A DNA stretch of 64,000 nt from Oscillospiraceae bacterium. Its GTDB lineage: Bacteria; Bacillota; Clostridia; Oscillospirales; Ruminococcaceae. The notes beneath the pieces were generated by a model. It was not told where the DNA came from. It ran no database searches and was given only the letters and a program-made list of their open reading frames with translations. This document shows positions 1 through 9,308 of the stretch, in pieces; position 1 is the stretch's first letter; the number at the start of each line of letters is the position of its first letter. The translations under genes and the position numbers were made by a program. The DNA lies in contig JAJQDP010000024.1 in assembly GCA_021202155.1 (NCBI GenBank), forward strand, positions 37,848 to 101,847, given 5' to 3'.

Positions 1-102
1 GCCGAATGTGGCGTTCTCCATAACAGCTGTGCCGCAGGCTGTAGTACAGAGTATTGCCGCTATTGTCAGCATACAGACTAAGCCTTGAAATAATTTTTTC
101 AT
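1..102 (-). CDS. Predicted lipoprotein, N-terminal fragment
   Basis: Only the first 34 codons of a leftward gene are visible; the rest lies outside the window. The product starts MKKLFQ, continues with a hydrophobic stretch and reaches a possible lipobox, TTAC, at residues 20-23. That is a weak match to the usual L-x-G/A-C, so export as a lipoprotein is an inference. An AAAGGA site at 116-111 lies 8 nt before the ATG at 102 and only 2 nt before an alternative ATG at 108, so I chose 102. The alternative ATG overlaps the dnaE stop codon, which suggests co-transcription with dnaE. No function can be given from the part seen. Confidence 0.6.
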   Translation of the reverse strand, partial: MKKLFQGLVCMLTIAAILCTTACGTAVMENATFG

Positions 103-104
103 TG

Positions 105-3100
105 TCATTGTCCTTTCTTGACCGTAAATTTGACGTTATCGGTGCCGAATATCTTAATCAACTCGGAAATGGTCTCAGAGCTGATATTGATTGAATTTGC
201 GCCCTTGATGTCGGTGGATTTCCTGACATCGGACAGGTAGCCTATGAGCCTTCCGGAGCCCTTGTTCTCATCGCATAGCTTTCTTAAAGCGGAAATCTTG
301 TCCTTATCCGTGGACTTAAGCTTAAGGCAGAGAGGTCTTTTCTTCAGCTCTTCAACATATTCATCGACGTCCTGAAGGTTGTCCACCAAAATTTTTGGTG
401 TGTCGTCATCCTTGAGGGAAAGTCTGCCGGATATCACAAGCCTCGTTCCACTCATGAGAATGGGCTTAACTGTCTCATAGACGCTCGGAAACACTATGGC
501 TTCTATTTCAGCAGTTGCATCCTCGACGGTGCAGAAAGCCATTGTTGCTCCCGATTTTGTCTTATGCACTCTCTTTGAGCGGAAAATTGCCATTATACTG
601 ACTTCCTGCTTGTCCTTATATGTCGGAGGATTCTCCTCAGTGCCATCTATTATCTTCTTGGCAGTCACCATTCCCGAAGCACTTGCCCAGGGGGAATATG
701 CGGCGAGAGGATGACCGGAAATGTAGATTCCGGTTGTCTCCCTCTCCATCTCCAAAAGCTCAGAAAGGGAATATTCCTCCATATACGGTATTGTCAGTTC
801 GGTCGAAGTTATCTCAGAGCCGCCAAACAAATCGGTCTGACCATCTATAGATGACCTTGACTCACTTGAAACAGCGTCAAGGATTGTGTCATAGCTTGAA
901 AGCATTTGACGGCGATTTGCCCCAAAGCAATCGAACGCCCCGCACATGATGAGGCTTTCTATTGAGCGGACTGTCACTTCATTCCCATGCGTTCTGTGGA
1001 TAAAGTCTACAAGGGAAGTGAACCTGCCATTTCTGTCACGTTCCTGCAAAATGATGTTAATAGCACTCTTTCCAAGGCTTTTCACAGCTAAAAGCCCGTA
1101 GCGTATACCGTTCTCGTTCGGCACGAAGATGTCCCGGCTCTCGTTGACGTCCGGCGGAAGAATCTTAACTCCCTTTGCCTCACATTCAGCCGAATATTCG
1201 GTTACCTTGGAGACGTTGTCCAAAACACTTGTGAGAAGCGCGGACATATACTCCTTGAAATAGTGACGCTTGAGATACGCGGTTTCGTAAGCGACAGTCG
1301 CATAGGCGGCGGCGTGGGACTTGTTGAAGGCATAGGAAGCGAAGCTTGTCATCTCGTCAAAGAGTTCGTTCGCAATTTTCTCGGAAATGCCGTTTGCAAC
1401 GCAACCACAGCAGTTTACCGAGCCGTCCGGGTTTTTCTCGCCATAGATGAAGGCTTTTCTCTCGCTCTCAAGAACATCATGCTTTTTCTTGGACATTGCG
1501 CGGCGAACTATGTCAGCTCTGCCGTAGGAATAGCCTGCAAGACTGCGGAAAATCTGCATTACCTGCTCCTGATAGACGATACAGCCATAGGTAACGTCCA
1601 AAATCGGCTTTAGTAGCGGAGTTTTATAGGTGACAAGGCTTTTATTGTGGCGGTTTCGGATGTAGGTTGGAATAGAATCCATCGGTCCCGGGCGATAAAG
1701 TGAAATTACAGCTATAAGGTCTTCAATGTCCTCAGGGACAAGGCGCATAATCGTATTTGTCATTCCCTGGGATTCAAACTGGAAGACTCCGACGGTGTCG
1801 CCGTCAGAAAGCATTTTATATATCTCTTTGTCGTCAAGAGGAATATTTTCTATGTCAAAATCCGGCTCGAACTTTCTTATCTCCCTTACAGCGTCGCGGA
1901 TAACTGTTAAGTTTCTCAGACCTAAAAAGTCGATTTTCAGGATTCCGAGATTTTCAAGAATGCCCATTGTATACTGGGTCACGAGCTGACCATCGTTGGT
2001 CATGAGGGGGACGTAATCGGAAACGGGTCCTGCTGTTATCACGACTCCTGCCGCATGGGTTGAGCAGTGGCGCGGCATCCCCTCGACCTGCTCTGCCATA
2101 TCGATGAGCTCTTTTACCTGAGGTGAGGAATTGTAGAGTTCCCTTACCTCCGGAACATTTTCCTTGACCTCTTTCAGAGTGTCGCCGGAATGAATCGACT
2201 TGGCGACTTTGTCCACGACTCCATAGGGCGTTCCCATTACCCTGCCGCAGTCCCGGACAGCGTTTCTTGCCGCCATTGTGCCGAATGTCACGATCTGCGC
2301 GACGTGGTCTTCACCGTAGCGGCGTTTCACGTAATCGATGACGTCCTGCCTGCCCTCGATGCAGAAGTCGATGTCAAAGTCAGGCATTGAGACACGCTCA
2401 GGATTCAGAAATCTCTCGAAGAGAAGGTTATATTTGATCGGGTCGATTCCAGTTATGCCGATGCAATAGGCGACAAGGCTTCCGGCTCCCGAACCTCTTC
2501 CTGGTCCTACCGGAATTCCGTGAGTTTTGGCATAGTTGATGAAGTCCCAGACGATGAGGTAGTAGTTGACATAACCCATGCCGGAGATGACAGAAAGCTC
2601 ATAGTCAAGACGTTCTCTTATTTCAGCGGTGATATTGTCGCCATAGCGTCTTTTCAGCCCATCAAGGCTCATCTGTCTTAGGTACGCCTCGTTGTCGGTG
2701 ACGCCTTCAATCGAAAAAGCCGGGAGCTTGGTGACTCCGAATTCAAACTCGACGTTGCACTTTTTTGCAATCTCTGCTGTATTGTAGACAGCTTCCGGGT
2801 GACTGGGAAACGCCGCGAGCATTTCCTCCTCTGATTTCAGGTAGAACTCATCGTTCGGGAAGCTCATTCCATCAGGGTCGTCAAGAGCTGTGTTGGTGGC
2901 AATTCTCATCAGCACCTTCTGGGCAGGTGCATCGGTACGGTTTATATAGTGAGCGTCATTTGTGGCGGCAAGCCTGACGCCTGTTTCATCGCTGAGCTTG
3001 AAGAGGTACGGTAATATGTCCGTCTCGTCGGAAAAGTGGTGGTTCTGAACCTCGATATAGTAGTCATCGCCGAAAAGTGCCTGATATTTGAGAACGGTCT

Positions 3101-3566
3101 TTTTTGCATTGACATAATCTCTGGCACTCAGTAGCCTCGGGACTTCACCCGCAATACAGCCGGAAAGGCAGACAAGACCCTCGTGATACTTTTCTAAGAG
3201 CTCAAAATCGATTCTTGGCTTGCGATAGAAGCCCTCGGTATAGGAAAGTGATGTGAGCTTGCATAGGTTCTTGTAGCCGGTCTCGTTTTTGCAGAGGATT
3301 ATCAGGTGATAAGGGTTATCTATCTTCCCTGCCTTGTCAAATCTGGTTCTTGGCGCGACATACATCTCACAGCCGATTATCGGCTTCACCCCGGCGGCTT
3401 TGGCTATCTTGTAGAACTCGACAGCCGCAAAAACATTGCCGTGGTCGGTCACAGCGACAGAGTCCATCCCAAGCTCCTTGGCACGATTAACAAGGCTCTT
3501 AATCCTGCATGCGCCGTCAAGAAGCGAATATTCACTATGAACATGTAGATGGACAAAGTTTGCCAT
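105..3566 (-). CDS. dnaE: DNA polymerase III subunit alpha
   Basis: A replicative or lesion-bypass C-family DNA polymerase of 1153 aa, the usual length for DnaE. It opens with a PHP domain (histidines H6, H8, H10). The palm carries the catalytic aspartates in MPDFDIDF (D396, D398, D400), a helix-hairpin-helix region follows, and an OB-fold lies near residues 985-1060. It is DnaE-type rather than PolC, because no internal proofreading exonuclease domain is seen. Clostridia usually carry PolC as well, so this may be the second polymerase (inference). GAAGGG precedes the ATG. The gene follows whiA after 2 nt and is the last complete gene of the murD-to-dnaE run. Confidence 0.97.
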   Translation of the reverse strand: MANFVHLHVHSEYSLLDGACRIKSLVNRAKELGMDSVAVTDHGNVFAAVEFYKIAKAAGVKPIIGCEMYVAPRTRFDKAGKIDNPYHLIILCKNETGYKNLCKLTSLSYTEGFYRKPRIDFELLEKYHEGLVCLSGCIAGEVPRLLSARDYVNAKKTVLKYQALFGDDYYIEVQNHHFSDETDILPYLFKLSDETGVRLAATNDAHYINRTDAPAQKVLMRIATNTALDDPDGMSFPNDEFYLKSEEEMLAAFPSHPEAVYNTAEIAKKCNVEFEFGVTKLPAFSIEGVTDNEAYLRQMSLDGLKRRYGDNITAEIRERLDYELSVISGMGYVNYYLIVWDFINYAKTHGIPVGPGRGSGAGSLVAYCIGITGIDPIKYNLLFERFLNPERVSMPDFDIDFCIEGRQDVIDYVKRRYGEDHVAQIVTFGTMAARNAVRDCGRVMGTPYGVVDKVAKSIHSGDTLKEVKENVPEVRELYNSSPQVKELIDMAEQVEGMPRHCSTHAAGVVITAGPVSDYVPLMTNDGQLVTQYTMGILENLGILKIDFLGLRNLTVIRDAVREIRKFEPDFDIENIPLDDKEIYKMLSDGDTVGVFQFESQGMTNTIMRLVPEDIEDLIAVISLYRPGPMDSIPTYIRNRHNKSLVTYKTPLLKPILDVTYGCIVYQEQVMQIFRSLAGYSYGRADIVRRAMSKKKHDVLESERKAFIYGEKNPDGSVNCCGCVANGISEKIANELFDEMTSFASYAFNKSHAAAYATVAYETAYLKRHYFKEYMSALLTSVLDNVSKVTEYSAECEAKGVKILPPDVNESRDIFVPNENGIRYGLLAVKSLGKSAINIILQERDRNGRFTSLVDFIHRTHGNEVTVRSIESLIMCGAFDCFGANRRQMLSSYDTILDAVSSESRSSIDGQTDLFGGSEITSTELTIPYMEEYSLSELLEMERETTGIYISGHPLAAYSPWASASGMVTAKKIIDGTEENPPTYKDKQEVSIMAIFRSKRVHKTKSGATMAFCTVEDATAEIEAIVFPSVYETVKPILMSGTRLVISGRLSLKDDDTPKILVDNLQDVDEYVEELKKRPLCLKLKSTDKDKISALRKLCDENKGSGRLIGYLSDVRKSTDIKGANSINISSETISELIKIFGTDNVKFTVKKGQ

Positions 3567-3568
3567 AG

Positions 3569-4522
3569 TTACCCTTCTTTTGAATTGCTTATGTTGTCCG
3601 CTATTTCTATTATTCTTTTAAGCCTGTGATTCACCCCTGAGCGGGACATCGGCGGGTCGAATTTCTTGGCAAGGCCGCTCAGTGAATCCTCAGGATTATT
3701 CTGTCTGAGAATCGCAACTTCCCTCAACTCTTCTGATAGCTGTGACAGCCCGTCGGGGGAGTTTTCTATTACCCTTATAGCCTCAATCTGTCGGAATGCC
3801 GAATTATTCTGACGGTCAACGTTTGCTGTGTCACAGTTGGTAATTCTGTTGGCGTGGTTTCTGATGTCCTTATAAACCTTGGTGTTCATAACCTCAAGGC
3901 TTGCGCTGGTTGCTCCTATGAGAGTGAGCATGTCCTCGATATTCTCGCTGTCCTTGAAGTAAAGTATTCTCTGCTCGCCGCGTGTCAGGCGTTTCGCAGT
4001 GAGACCAATATGCTTTTCAAGTAGCTCGCTGATTCCGTCACAAAGTATGTCGTCCGTGCTCCCGGGAATTGCTATTTCAAGGTGATATTCCCGTTGCGGG
4101 TCGGTCACTCTGCCACAGCTCAAGAATATACCGGTACAAAATGCACCGAAATTTGAGTCTGTAAGCTTGTCCCCGCGGGATAAAATCTCCCGGCAGTCAA
4201 GGCTTGAAACGCCAAGACGGGTAAGAATCGCCCCGATGTCGTTTTTCTCAGATACTGAGATTCTGTATTCAGGGAGTCTTCCTCTGTGGCGGGAAATTTC
4301 CTCCCCAACCGAACTTTCAGGAGGGATAATGTGGCGGACGAGTCTTAAGAATAACTCCCTGCAGATTTCGTTATCGGTTCTATAGGCTACTCCCGCATCG
4401 GATTTTTCGCTCACAAGAAGCATTCCAAGAAGGCAGGCATCCGATTTTTTCCTGCCTGTTACCGATTCAGCCGCTTCGGTTTTTACTTTGTATACAAAGG
4501 ATTCTGTAGATTTTACTTTCAT
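3569..4522 (-). CDS. whiA: DNA-binding protein WhiA
   Basis: WhiA (317 aa) has an N-terminal LAGLIDADG homing-endonuclease-like fold and a C-terminal helix-turn-helix. The C-terminal block beginning NSPDGLSQLSEELREVA and ending SRSGVNHRLKRI is the family hallmark. In Streptomyces it controls sporulation septation, and in Bacillus it affects chromosome segregation and division. The start codon overlaps the rapZ stop (ATGA), and the ribosome site is weak (AGAG), so translational coupling to rapZ is likely. The gene usually found between these two, yvcK/glmR, is absent. Confidence 0.95.
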   Translation of the reverse strand: MKVKSTESFVYKVKTEAAESVTGRKKSDACLLGMLLVSEKSDAGVAYRTDNEICRELFLRLVRHIIPPESSVGEEISRHRGRLPEYRISVSEKNDIGAILTRLGVSSLDCREILSRGDKLTDSNFGAFCTGIFLSCGRVTDPQREYHLEIAIPGSTDDILCDGISELLEKHIGLTAKRLTRGEQRILYFKDSENIEDMLTLIGATSASLEVMNTKVYKDIRNHANRITNCDTANVDRQNNSAFRQIEAIRVIENSPDGLSQLSEELREVAILRQNNPEDSLSGLAKKFDPPMSRSGVNHRLKRIIEIADNISNSKEG

Positions 4523-5379
4523 GATATTTGCTCTAAGCTTCTGTGCTCCGCTCTTACGCTCAGTTTGTCCCGGGTCAAAGCCTCCGACATCCTTCTTGCG
4601 AAGCTGACCGAGCGGTGTCTGCCGCCTGTACAGCCGAATGCGATGACGAGCCTCGGCTTACCCTCCTTCTCATACATGGGTATCATAAGACTCAGGAGGT
4701 CATAAATTTTTTTGAATACTTCATTAGATTCCGGGAAGCACATGACATAGTCATATACCTCATTATCGAGCCCGGTTTTGTTTTTAAGCTCGGGAACATA
4801 ATATGGATTCGGCAGGCATCTTACATCAAAGACAAGGTCGGCGTCCTTCGGGATTCCATACTTGAAGCCGAATGAGATTACGCTTATCGCCATTTTCGTG
4901 CCCTTGTCGGTGAAGAATTCCGCCATTTCTGCACGGAAATCCGCCATTCCAAAATCGGTCGTGTCGATATAAAAATCGGACATTTCCTTGGCTTTCTTGG
5001 TTTCCTCCCGCTCAAGGGAGATGGCTTTATAGAGGTTTCCGGACGACTCGGCATCAAGGGGGTGCTTGCGCCGGGTTTCCTTGTATCTTTTGACGAGAGT
5101 ATCGTCGTCGGCATCGAGATACAGAACCGAAATCTCGACATCGGGGGCTCTTAGGGCATTGACGCAGTCCTCAAATTTCGAGAAATGCTCGCCAGAGCGA
5201 ATATCAACCGACACTGCAAGTCTGGTTATCAGCTTGTCTGCACCTACTATGAATCTTGAAAAGCTCAATAGCATCTCGGGAGGCATGTTGTCGATGCAGT
5301 AGTAGCCCATGTCCTCAAGGTAATTGATGGCACTTGACTTCCCTGCTCCCGACATCCCAGTAACAATGACGATTTTCAT
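4519..5379 (-). CDS. rapZ: RNase adapter / nucleotide-binding protein RapZ (YvcJ)
   Basis: A 286-aa P-loop protein with Walker A GMSGAGKS at residues 8-15 and the C-terminal GCTGGRHRSV block typical of RapZ/YvcJ. E. coli RapZ steers degradation of the small RNA GlmZ and so regulates glucosamine-6-phosphate synthesis. The role in Gram-positives is less defined (nucleotide hydrolysis, effects on competence). GGGAGG lies 7 nt before the ATG. It sits between murB and whiA in a cell-wall gene run, which fits a link to amino-sugar supply (inference). Confidence 0.95.
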   Translation of the reverse strand: MKIVIVTGMSGAGKSSAINYLEDMGYYCIDNMPPEMLLSFSRFIVGADKLITRLAVSVDIRSGEHFSKFEDCVNALRAPDVEISVLYLDADDDTLVKRYKETRRKHPLDAESSGNLYKAISLEREETKKAKEMSDFYIDTTDFGMADFRAEMAEFFTDKGTKMAISVISFGFKYGIPKDADLVFDVRCLPNPYYVPELKNKTGLDNEVYDYVMCFPESNEVFKKIYDLLSLMIPMYEKEGKPRLVIAFGCTGGRHRSVSFARRMSEALTRDKLSVRAEHRSLEQIS

Positions 5380-5401
5380 ACTCTTCCTCCCAGATTAAAG
5401 C

Positions 5402-6301
5402 CTATTCCTCTATCAGCTTGACCTCGCACTCGAGCTCATAACCCGTTTTCTCCAAGACCGTTTTCTTTATGTGAGAGATAAGGTTCATGACATCTGCGGC
5501 TGTCGCATTGCCGGTGTTTATAACAAAGTTTGCGTGCTTATCGGAGACCTTTGCGCCGCCTATCGAATAGCCTTTAAGCCCTGATTCTTCTATCACGAGC
5601 CCGGCATAAGTGCCCTCAGGTCTCTTGAAGGTTGAGCCTGCACTCGGATATTCAAGCGGCTGGCGGGACTTGCGCCTTGCAATCAGCTCATCCATTCGGG
5701 CTTTGATAGCATCTTTATCGCCGTGAGAAAGCCTGAACTTTGCCGAGACGATTATCTCGCCCGAATTTGTGAATCGCGAGCGACGGTAACTGAAATCAAG
5801 CTTATCGCTCGGGTAGGTTATAATCTCTCCCGACTGGTTTATGCAGGTCACTTCCGAAACGACATCCTTCATCTCTCCGCCATATGCTCCGGCGTTCATG
5901 AAGACCGCTCCCCCGACGCTTCCGGGGATTCCGTAGGCGAACTCCAAACCTGTCAACGCATTATCAAGCGCAGTCTTACAAACTCTTGCAAGCGAAGCTC
6001 CGGCAGAAGCTGTGATATATTCGCCGTCCACGTCTATCTCTGACATATCTGACCCAAGGACGAATATTGCTCCTCTGTAGCCGTTGTCTGAAAACAGGAC
6101 GTTTGAGCCGTTTCCAAGAATTATATATCTGTCGACTTCGGAAATAAGCTCTCTGAGGGAATCTATGCTGTTCGGAAATATCATTATATCGCAAGAACCG
6201 CCTATTTTGAAGGACGTGTGCTCCTTGAGAGGCTCGTTTATCAGAAATTTGCAACCATGTTTCAAAGATATTTCTTGCAATGCTTTTATGCTGTCTGGCA
6301 T
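5402..6301 (-). CDS. murB: UDP-N-acetylenolpyruvoylglucosamine reductase
   Basis: MurB (299 aa) reduces UDP-GlcNAc-enolpyruvate to UDP-MurNAc with NADPH and FAD in the cytoplasm. Visible are the FAD-binding segments NGSNVLFSD and GIPGSVGGAVFMNAGAYGGE, the FSYRRSRF motif, and PSAGSTFKRPEG with the catalytic serine. The length and the single FSYRR motif fit the shorter Gram-positive type. The ribosome site is modest (GGTGA), so coupling within the operon may help. It is 25 nt downstream of the PHP phosphoesterase gene and 22 nt before rapZ. Confidence 0.96.
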   Translation of the reverse strand: MPDSIKALQEISLKHGCKFLINEPLKEHTSFKIGGSCDIMIFPNSIDSLRELISEVDRYIILGNGSNVLFSDNGYRGAIFVLGSDMSEIDVDGEYITASAGASLARVCKTALDNALTGLEFAYGIPGSVGGAVFMNAGAYGGEMKDVVSEVTCINQSGEIITYPSDKLDFSYRRSRFTNSGEIIVSAKFRLSHGDKDAIKARMDELIARRKSRQPLEYPSAGSTFKRPEGTYAGLVIEESGLKGYSIGGAKVSDKHANFVINTGNATAADVMNLISHIKKTVLEKTGYELECEVKLIEE

Positions 6302-6326
6302 TACTGTGTCACCGTTTCAATAGTTA

Positions 6327-7055
6327 TTATAGCTCAAGCTGTGGGTGCTTTCTTAAGATCCACTCTTTCACCTTTTCCCAGTCGCTGTTAAGAATCAGCT
6401 TTTCCGGGAAGTCGACTTCTTTCAGGACTTTTTCCACAGTTGAAGTCTTCCCAACTGCATCCCAGAAATGGGCATCTGTGTCGACCACTATCGGGATTTC
6501 GTACTTCTTGCAAAGTTTGAGAATCGGAACCGAGTTCTTGAGTGAACCTTTCTTTCTCATAAGTGAGCTTTCGTTGAGTTCGACCAACTTTTCGTATTCT
6601 TTAAAGACTTTTAAGACTCTTTCGTGCTCGAACGGGAAAAAGTCGGTTGTCGGGTGTCCGATAACGTCAATATAAGGGTTCTGGCAGAGCTTGATATAGC
6701 CGTCAGAAACAACCTTTGGGTCGTCTGAAAGCTCATCGAATGTGTACTTATGGTACGATGCGACTACCCACTCCATCTTTTGAAGAAGGTCTTCGTGCAT
6801 ATCGACATCGCCATTATAGTTATATATGTTTACCTCTGCGCCTTTAAGAACGGTAACGCCGAAAACGGTTCTCGGGAGGACTCTCATATTGGTGAAGTGC
6901 CATTCGTGAGCGGTGTCGGGCATTACGCCGTAATGGTCGGTCATGGCGATCGCTTTCAAGCCCAAATCAGCCGCCGCACGGCAGTTTTCGGTGAGGGTTG
7001 AGTAGGCGTGGTCGGAAGCTATTGTATGTGTGTGAAGGTCAGCCTGAATAAGCAT
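6327..7055 (-). CDS. PHP-domain phosphoesterase (YcdX-like)
   Basis: A single PHP domain of 242 aa. Metal-binding motifs are visible: DLHTHT near the start, MTDHYG, the central H of GHPTTD, and VVDTDAHF near the end. It is close to the YcdX group of trinuclear-zinc phosphatases; the substrate is unknown. I start it at the ATG at 7055, inside the hprK stop (TGATG), because GGGAGGA lies 6 nt upstream. An in-frame ATG at 7070 would lie inside hprK and lacks a site. Translation is probably coupled to hprK. Confidence 0.88.
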   Translation of the reverse strand: MLIQADLHTHTIASDHAYSTLTENCRAAADLGLKAIAMTDHYGVMPDTAHEWHFTNMRVLPRTVFGVTVLKGAEVNIYNYNGDVDMHEDLLQKMEWVVASYHKYTFDELSDDPKVVSDGYIKLCQNPYIDVIGHPTTDFFPFEHERVLKVFKEYEKLVELNESSLMRKKGSLKNSVPILKLCKKYEIPIVVDTDAHFWDAVGKTSTVEKVLKEVDFPEKLILNSDWEKVKEWILRKHPQLEL

Positions 7056-8014
7056 CAGAAATCCTCCCACTTGGAAACAGTCTCTGTTCCTTCCATCTCA
7101 AGACCTAAGTTATTGAGAAGTTCCTGAGCGGCGTTATAGCCCATCTTCTTCTGACGGTTGTTCATAGCGGCAACTTCTAAGATTACTGCCAAGTTACGTC
7201 CGGGCTTAACAGGGATTGTGATACATGGGATATTTACTCCTAAGATGTCCATGCTCTCGGAATCGACGCCCATGCGGTCATAGACCTTATCGGGGTCCCA
7301 GATTTCGAGCTTGACGACCAAATCTATCTTCTCGGTCATCTTGACGGCACCCATACCAAAGAGTCTTCTTGCGTTGACGATTCCTATGCCTCTGAGCTCA
7401 ATGAAGTGGCGGATATTGTCTGGAGATGAACCGACAAGGGAGATTGCAGATACTTTCTTTATCTCAACCGCATCATCGGCAACAAGTCTGTGTCCTCTCT
7501 TGACAAGCTCGATTGCGGTTTCGGATTTACCGACGCCGCTCTCACCGACGATGAGGACGCCTTCACCGTAGATTTCGATGAGAACGCCGTGGCGGGTGAT
7601 TCTCTGACCTAATTGGGTGTTAAGGTATGCAATTCCTCTTGACATAACCTCAGAGGTGTCAAGCTCTGACGAGAGAACCGGGACGCCATATTCTGTTGCC
7701 GCGTCCATCATTTCCGGGAAGGGCTCGTGTCCGCGGGAGATAATCAGAGCCGGGAATTTGTACGAGAAGAGTGTCATAAGTACTCTTCTTCTTTCATCAG
7801 ATGCCAATCCCTGAAGATAGGCAAACTCGGTGTTTCCGCAAATCTGGATCTTCTCGTTATTGAAGTAGGCATAGAAGCCGGTGAGCTGAAGACCCGGACG
7901 GTTGATGTCGTTGTTTGAGATGAGAATTTTGGATAAATCCTTCGGTGTGTAGACCGTTTTTAGGTTGACTTCCTTTGCGAACTGTGCAAGTGAAACTGTA
8001 TACTTTTCTGCCAT
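7055..8014 (-). CDS. hprK: HPr kinase/phosphorylase
   Basis: A bifunctional enzyme (319 aa) that phosphorylates and dephosphorylates Ser46 of HPr, the central switch of carbon catabolite control in Gram-positives. It has an N-terminal HPrK domain, Walker A GESGVGKS at residues 157-164, the preceding catalytic RHG, and the family signature ELRGIGIVNARRLFG. AAAGGAG lies just before the ATG. Its position beside murB, PHP and rapZ is a frequent clostridial arrangement. No HPr gene is present in the window. Confidence 0.97.
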   Translation of the reverse strand: MAEKYTVSLAQFAKEVNLKTVYTPKDLSKILISNNDINRPGLQLTGFYAYFNNEKIQICGNTEFAYLQGLASDERRRVLMTLFSYKFPALIISRGHEPFPEMMDAATEYGVPVLSSELDTSEVMSRGIAYLNTQLGQRITRHGVLIEIYGEGVLIVGESGVGKSETAIELVKRGHRLVADDAVEIKKVSAISLVGSSPDNIRHFIELRGIGIVNARRLFGMGAVKMTEKIDLVVKLEIWDPDKVYDRMGVDSESMDILGVNIPCITIPVKPGRNLAVILEVAAMNNRQKKMGYNAAQELLNNLGLEMEGTETVSKWEDF

Positions 8015-8036
8015 AGGGTTCTCCTTTCTTTTTACG

Positions 8037-9308
8037 TTAATCTAATTTTATCTCGCCGTCTTCAAGCATATTCTGAACGGCGATGAGTATTCCTGCTTTT
8101 CCTGTGGGATATGTAAGTCCTCCCTGAAGCCATGCGGCATAAGGCTCTCTTATCGGGGCATCGGCTGAAAATTCAATTGACGCGCCCATTGTGAATGCTC
8201 CCGCCGCCATTATCACGGGGCTTTCATAGCCGGGAGTTGGAATTGCTTCGGGAATGAGGTAGCTGTCAATCGGCGCGCCCTTCTGGATTCCCTTTATGAA
8301 TGACGTGAGGGTTTTCTCGTTCTTGAGAAGTATTGATGCGATTATATCCGCTCTTGGTTTGCCCTGCTTTGGAAGAGACTCGAAGCCAAGTAGTCCCAAA
8401 AGTGCACACGCAAATTCTGATGTCTTGACTGCCGCGGCTGTAATCTCGGGAGCTAAGAAGAAGCCCTGATACATTTCTCTGTTCTGATGAAGTGAGGCTC
8501 CTACTTCCTTACCCATTCCGACGACTGTCAAGCGGTAGGCACACTTTTCGATGAGGTCTTTTCTTCCGGCAATATATCCGCCGGTTGAGGCGATTCCTCC
8601 GCCTGGGTTCTTGATGAGCGAGCCCATGATGAGGTCTGCTCCGACTTCGGTGGGTTCTTTAGTGTCGACAAATTCGCCGTAGCAGTTATCTACCATGATT
8701 ATGGCGTCCGGATTGCCTTTTTTCACCGCTTCTATCATCTTTTCAATATCGGCGATTGTGTAGGAAGGTCGGGTTGAATAGCCTCTTGAACGCTGGATAT
8801 AGGCGACAGTTGCATTCTTTACTTTTTCGGTTATAGCATCCAGATTGGGCATACCGTTCTCAAGGAGCTCAATCTCTTCATACTCAATTCCGTAGTCCAT
8901 GAGTGAGCCGTTGCCCTTTTCGCCACGCTTGCCGATGACCTCTTCAAGTGTATCATATGGTGCGCCGCAGAGCATCAGAAGCTTGTCGCCTGGTCTTAAG
9001 ACTCCAAAAAGTGCGGTTGAGAGCGCGTGAGTGCCGTTTACTATTGTATGGCGGACGAGAGCGTCCTCACAGCCGAATGCCGTTGCGTAGACTTTATCGA
9101 GCGTATCTCTTCCGACATCATCGTAGCCATAACCGGTTGTACCATGGAGGCAGGTCTCGCTGACGTTATTTTTTATGAACGCAGAAAGCACCTTCATGCC
9201 GTTATATTCTGCTATCTCATCAATTCTCTTGAATGCTTCCGAGCACTGAGCTTCAGCTTCATCCGCAAGATTGAGAATTCTTTCGTCGATATTAAACAAG
9301 TTCTTCAT
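8037..9308 (-). CDS. Methionine gamma-lyase family PLP protein
   Basis: A 423-aa PLP-dependent enzyme of the Met_gamma_lyase-like family, also annotated as aluminium resistance protein. The segment NNVSETCLHGTTGYGYDD and the PLP lysine context SLIKNPGGG are characteristic. It is related to cystathionine/methionine lyases, but the substrate in Clostridia is not established and the aluminium link is historical. It overlaps the upstream GNAT gene by 17 nt. AAGGAAAG precedes the ATG. The family often lies near housekeeping operons, so metabolic repair or sulfur amino-acid turnover is possible (inference). Confidence 0.9.
   Translation of the reverse strand: MKNLFNIDERILNLADEAEAQCSEAFKRIDEIAEYNGMKVLSAFIKNNVSETCLHGTTGYGYDDVGRDTLDKVYATAFGCEDALVRHTIVNGTHALSTALFGVLRPGDKLLMLCGAPYDTLEEVIGKRGEKGNGSLMDYGIEYEEIELLENGMPNLDAITEKVKNATVAYIQRSRGYSTRPSYTIADIEKMIEAVKKGNPDAIIMVDNCYGEFVDTKEPTEVGADLIMGSLIKNPGGGIASTGGYIAGRKDLIEKCAYRLTVVGMGKEVGASLHQNREMYQGFFLAPEITAAAVKTSEFACALLGLLGFESLPKQGKPRADIIASILLKNEKTLTSFIKGIQKGAPIDSYLIPEAIPTPGYESPVIMAAGAFTMGASIEFSADAPIREPYAAWLQGGLTYPTGKAGILIAVQNMLEDGEIKLD

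Noticed and set aside
496..714. Plus-strand frames inside dnaE and many similar long antisense frames
   Set aside because: They lie within strongly supported genes, have no family resemblance and no ribosome sites.
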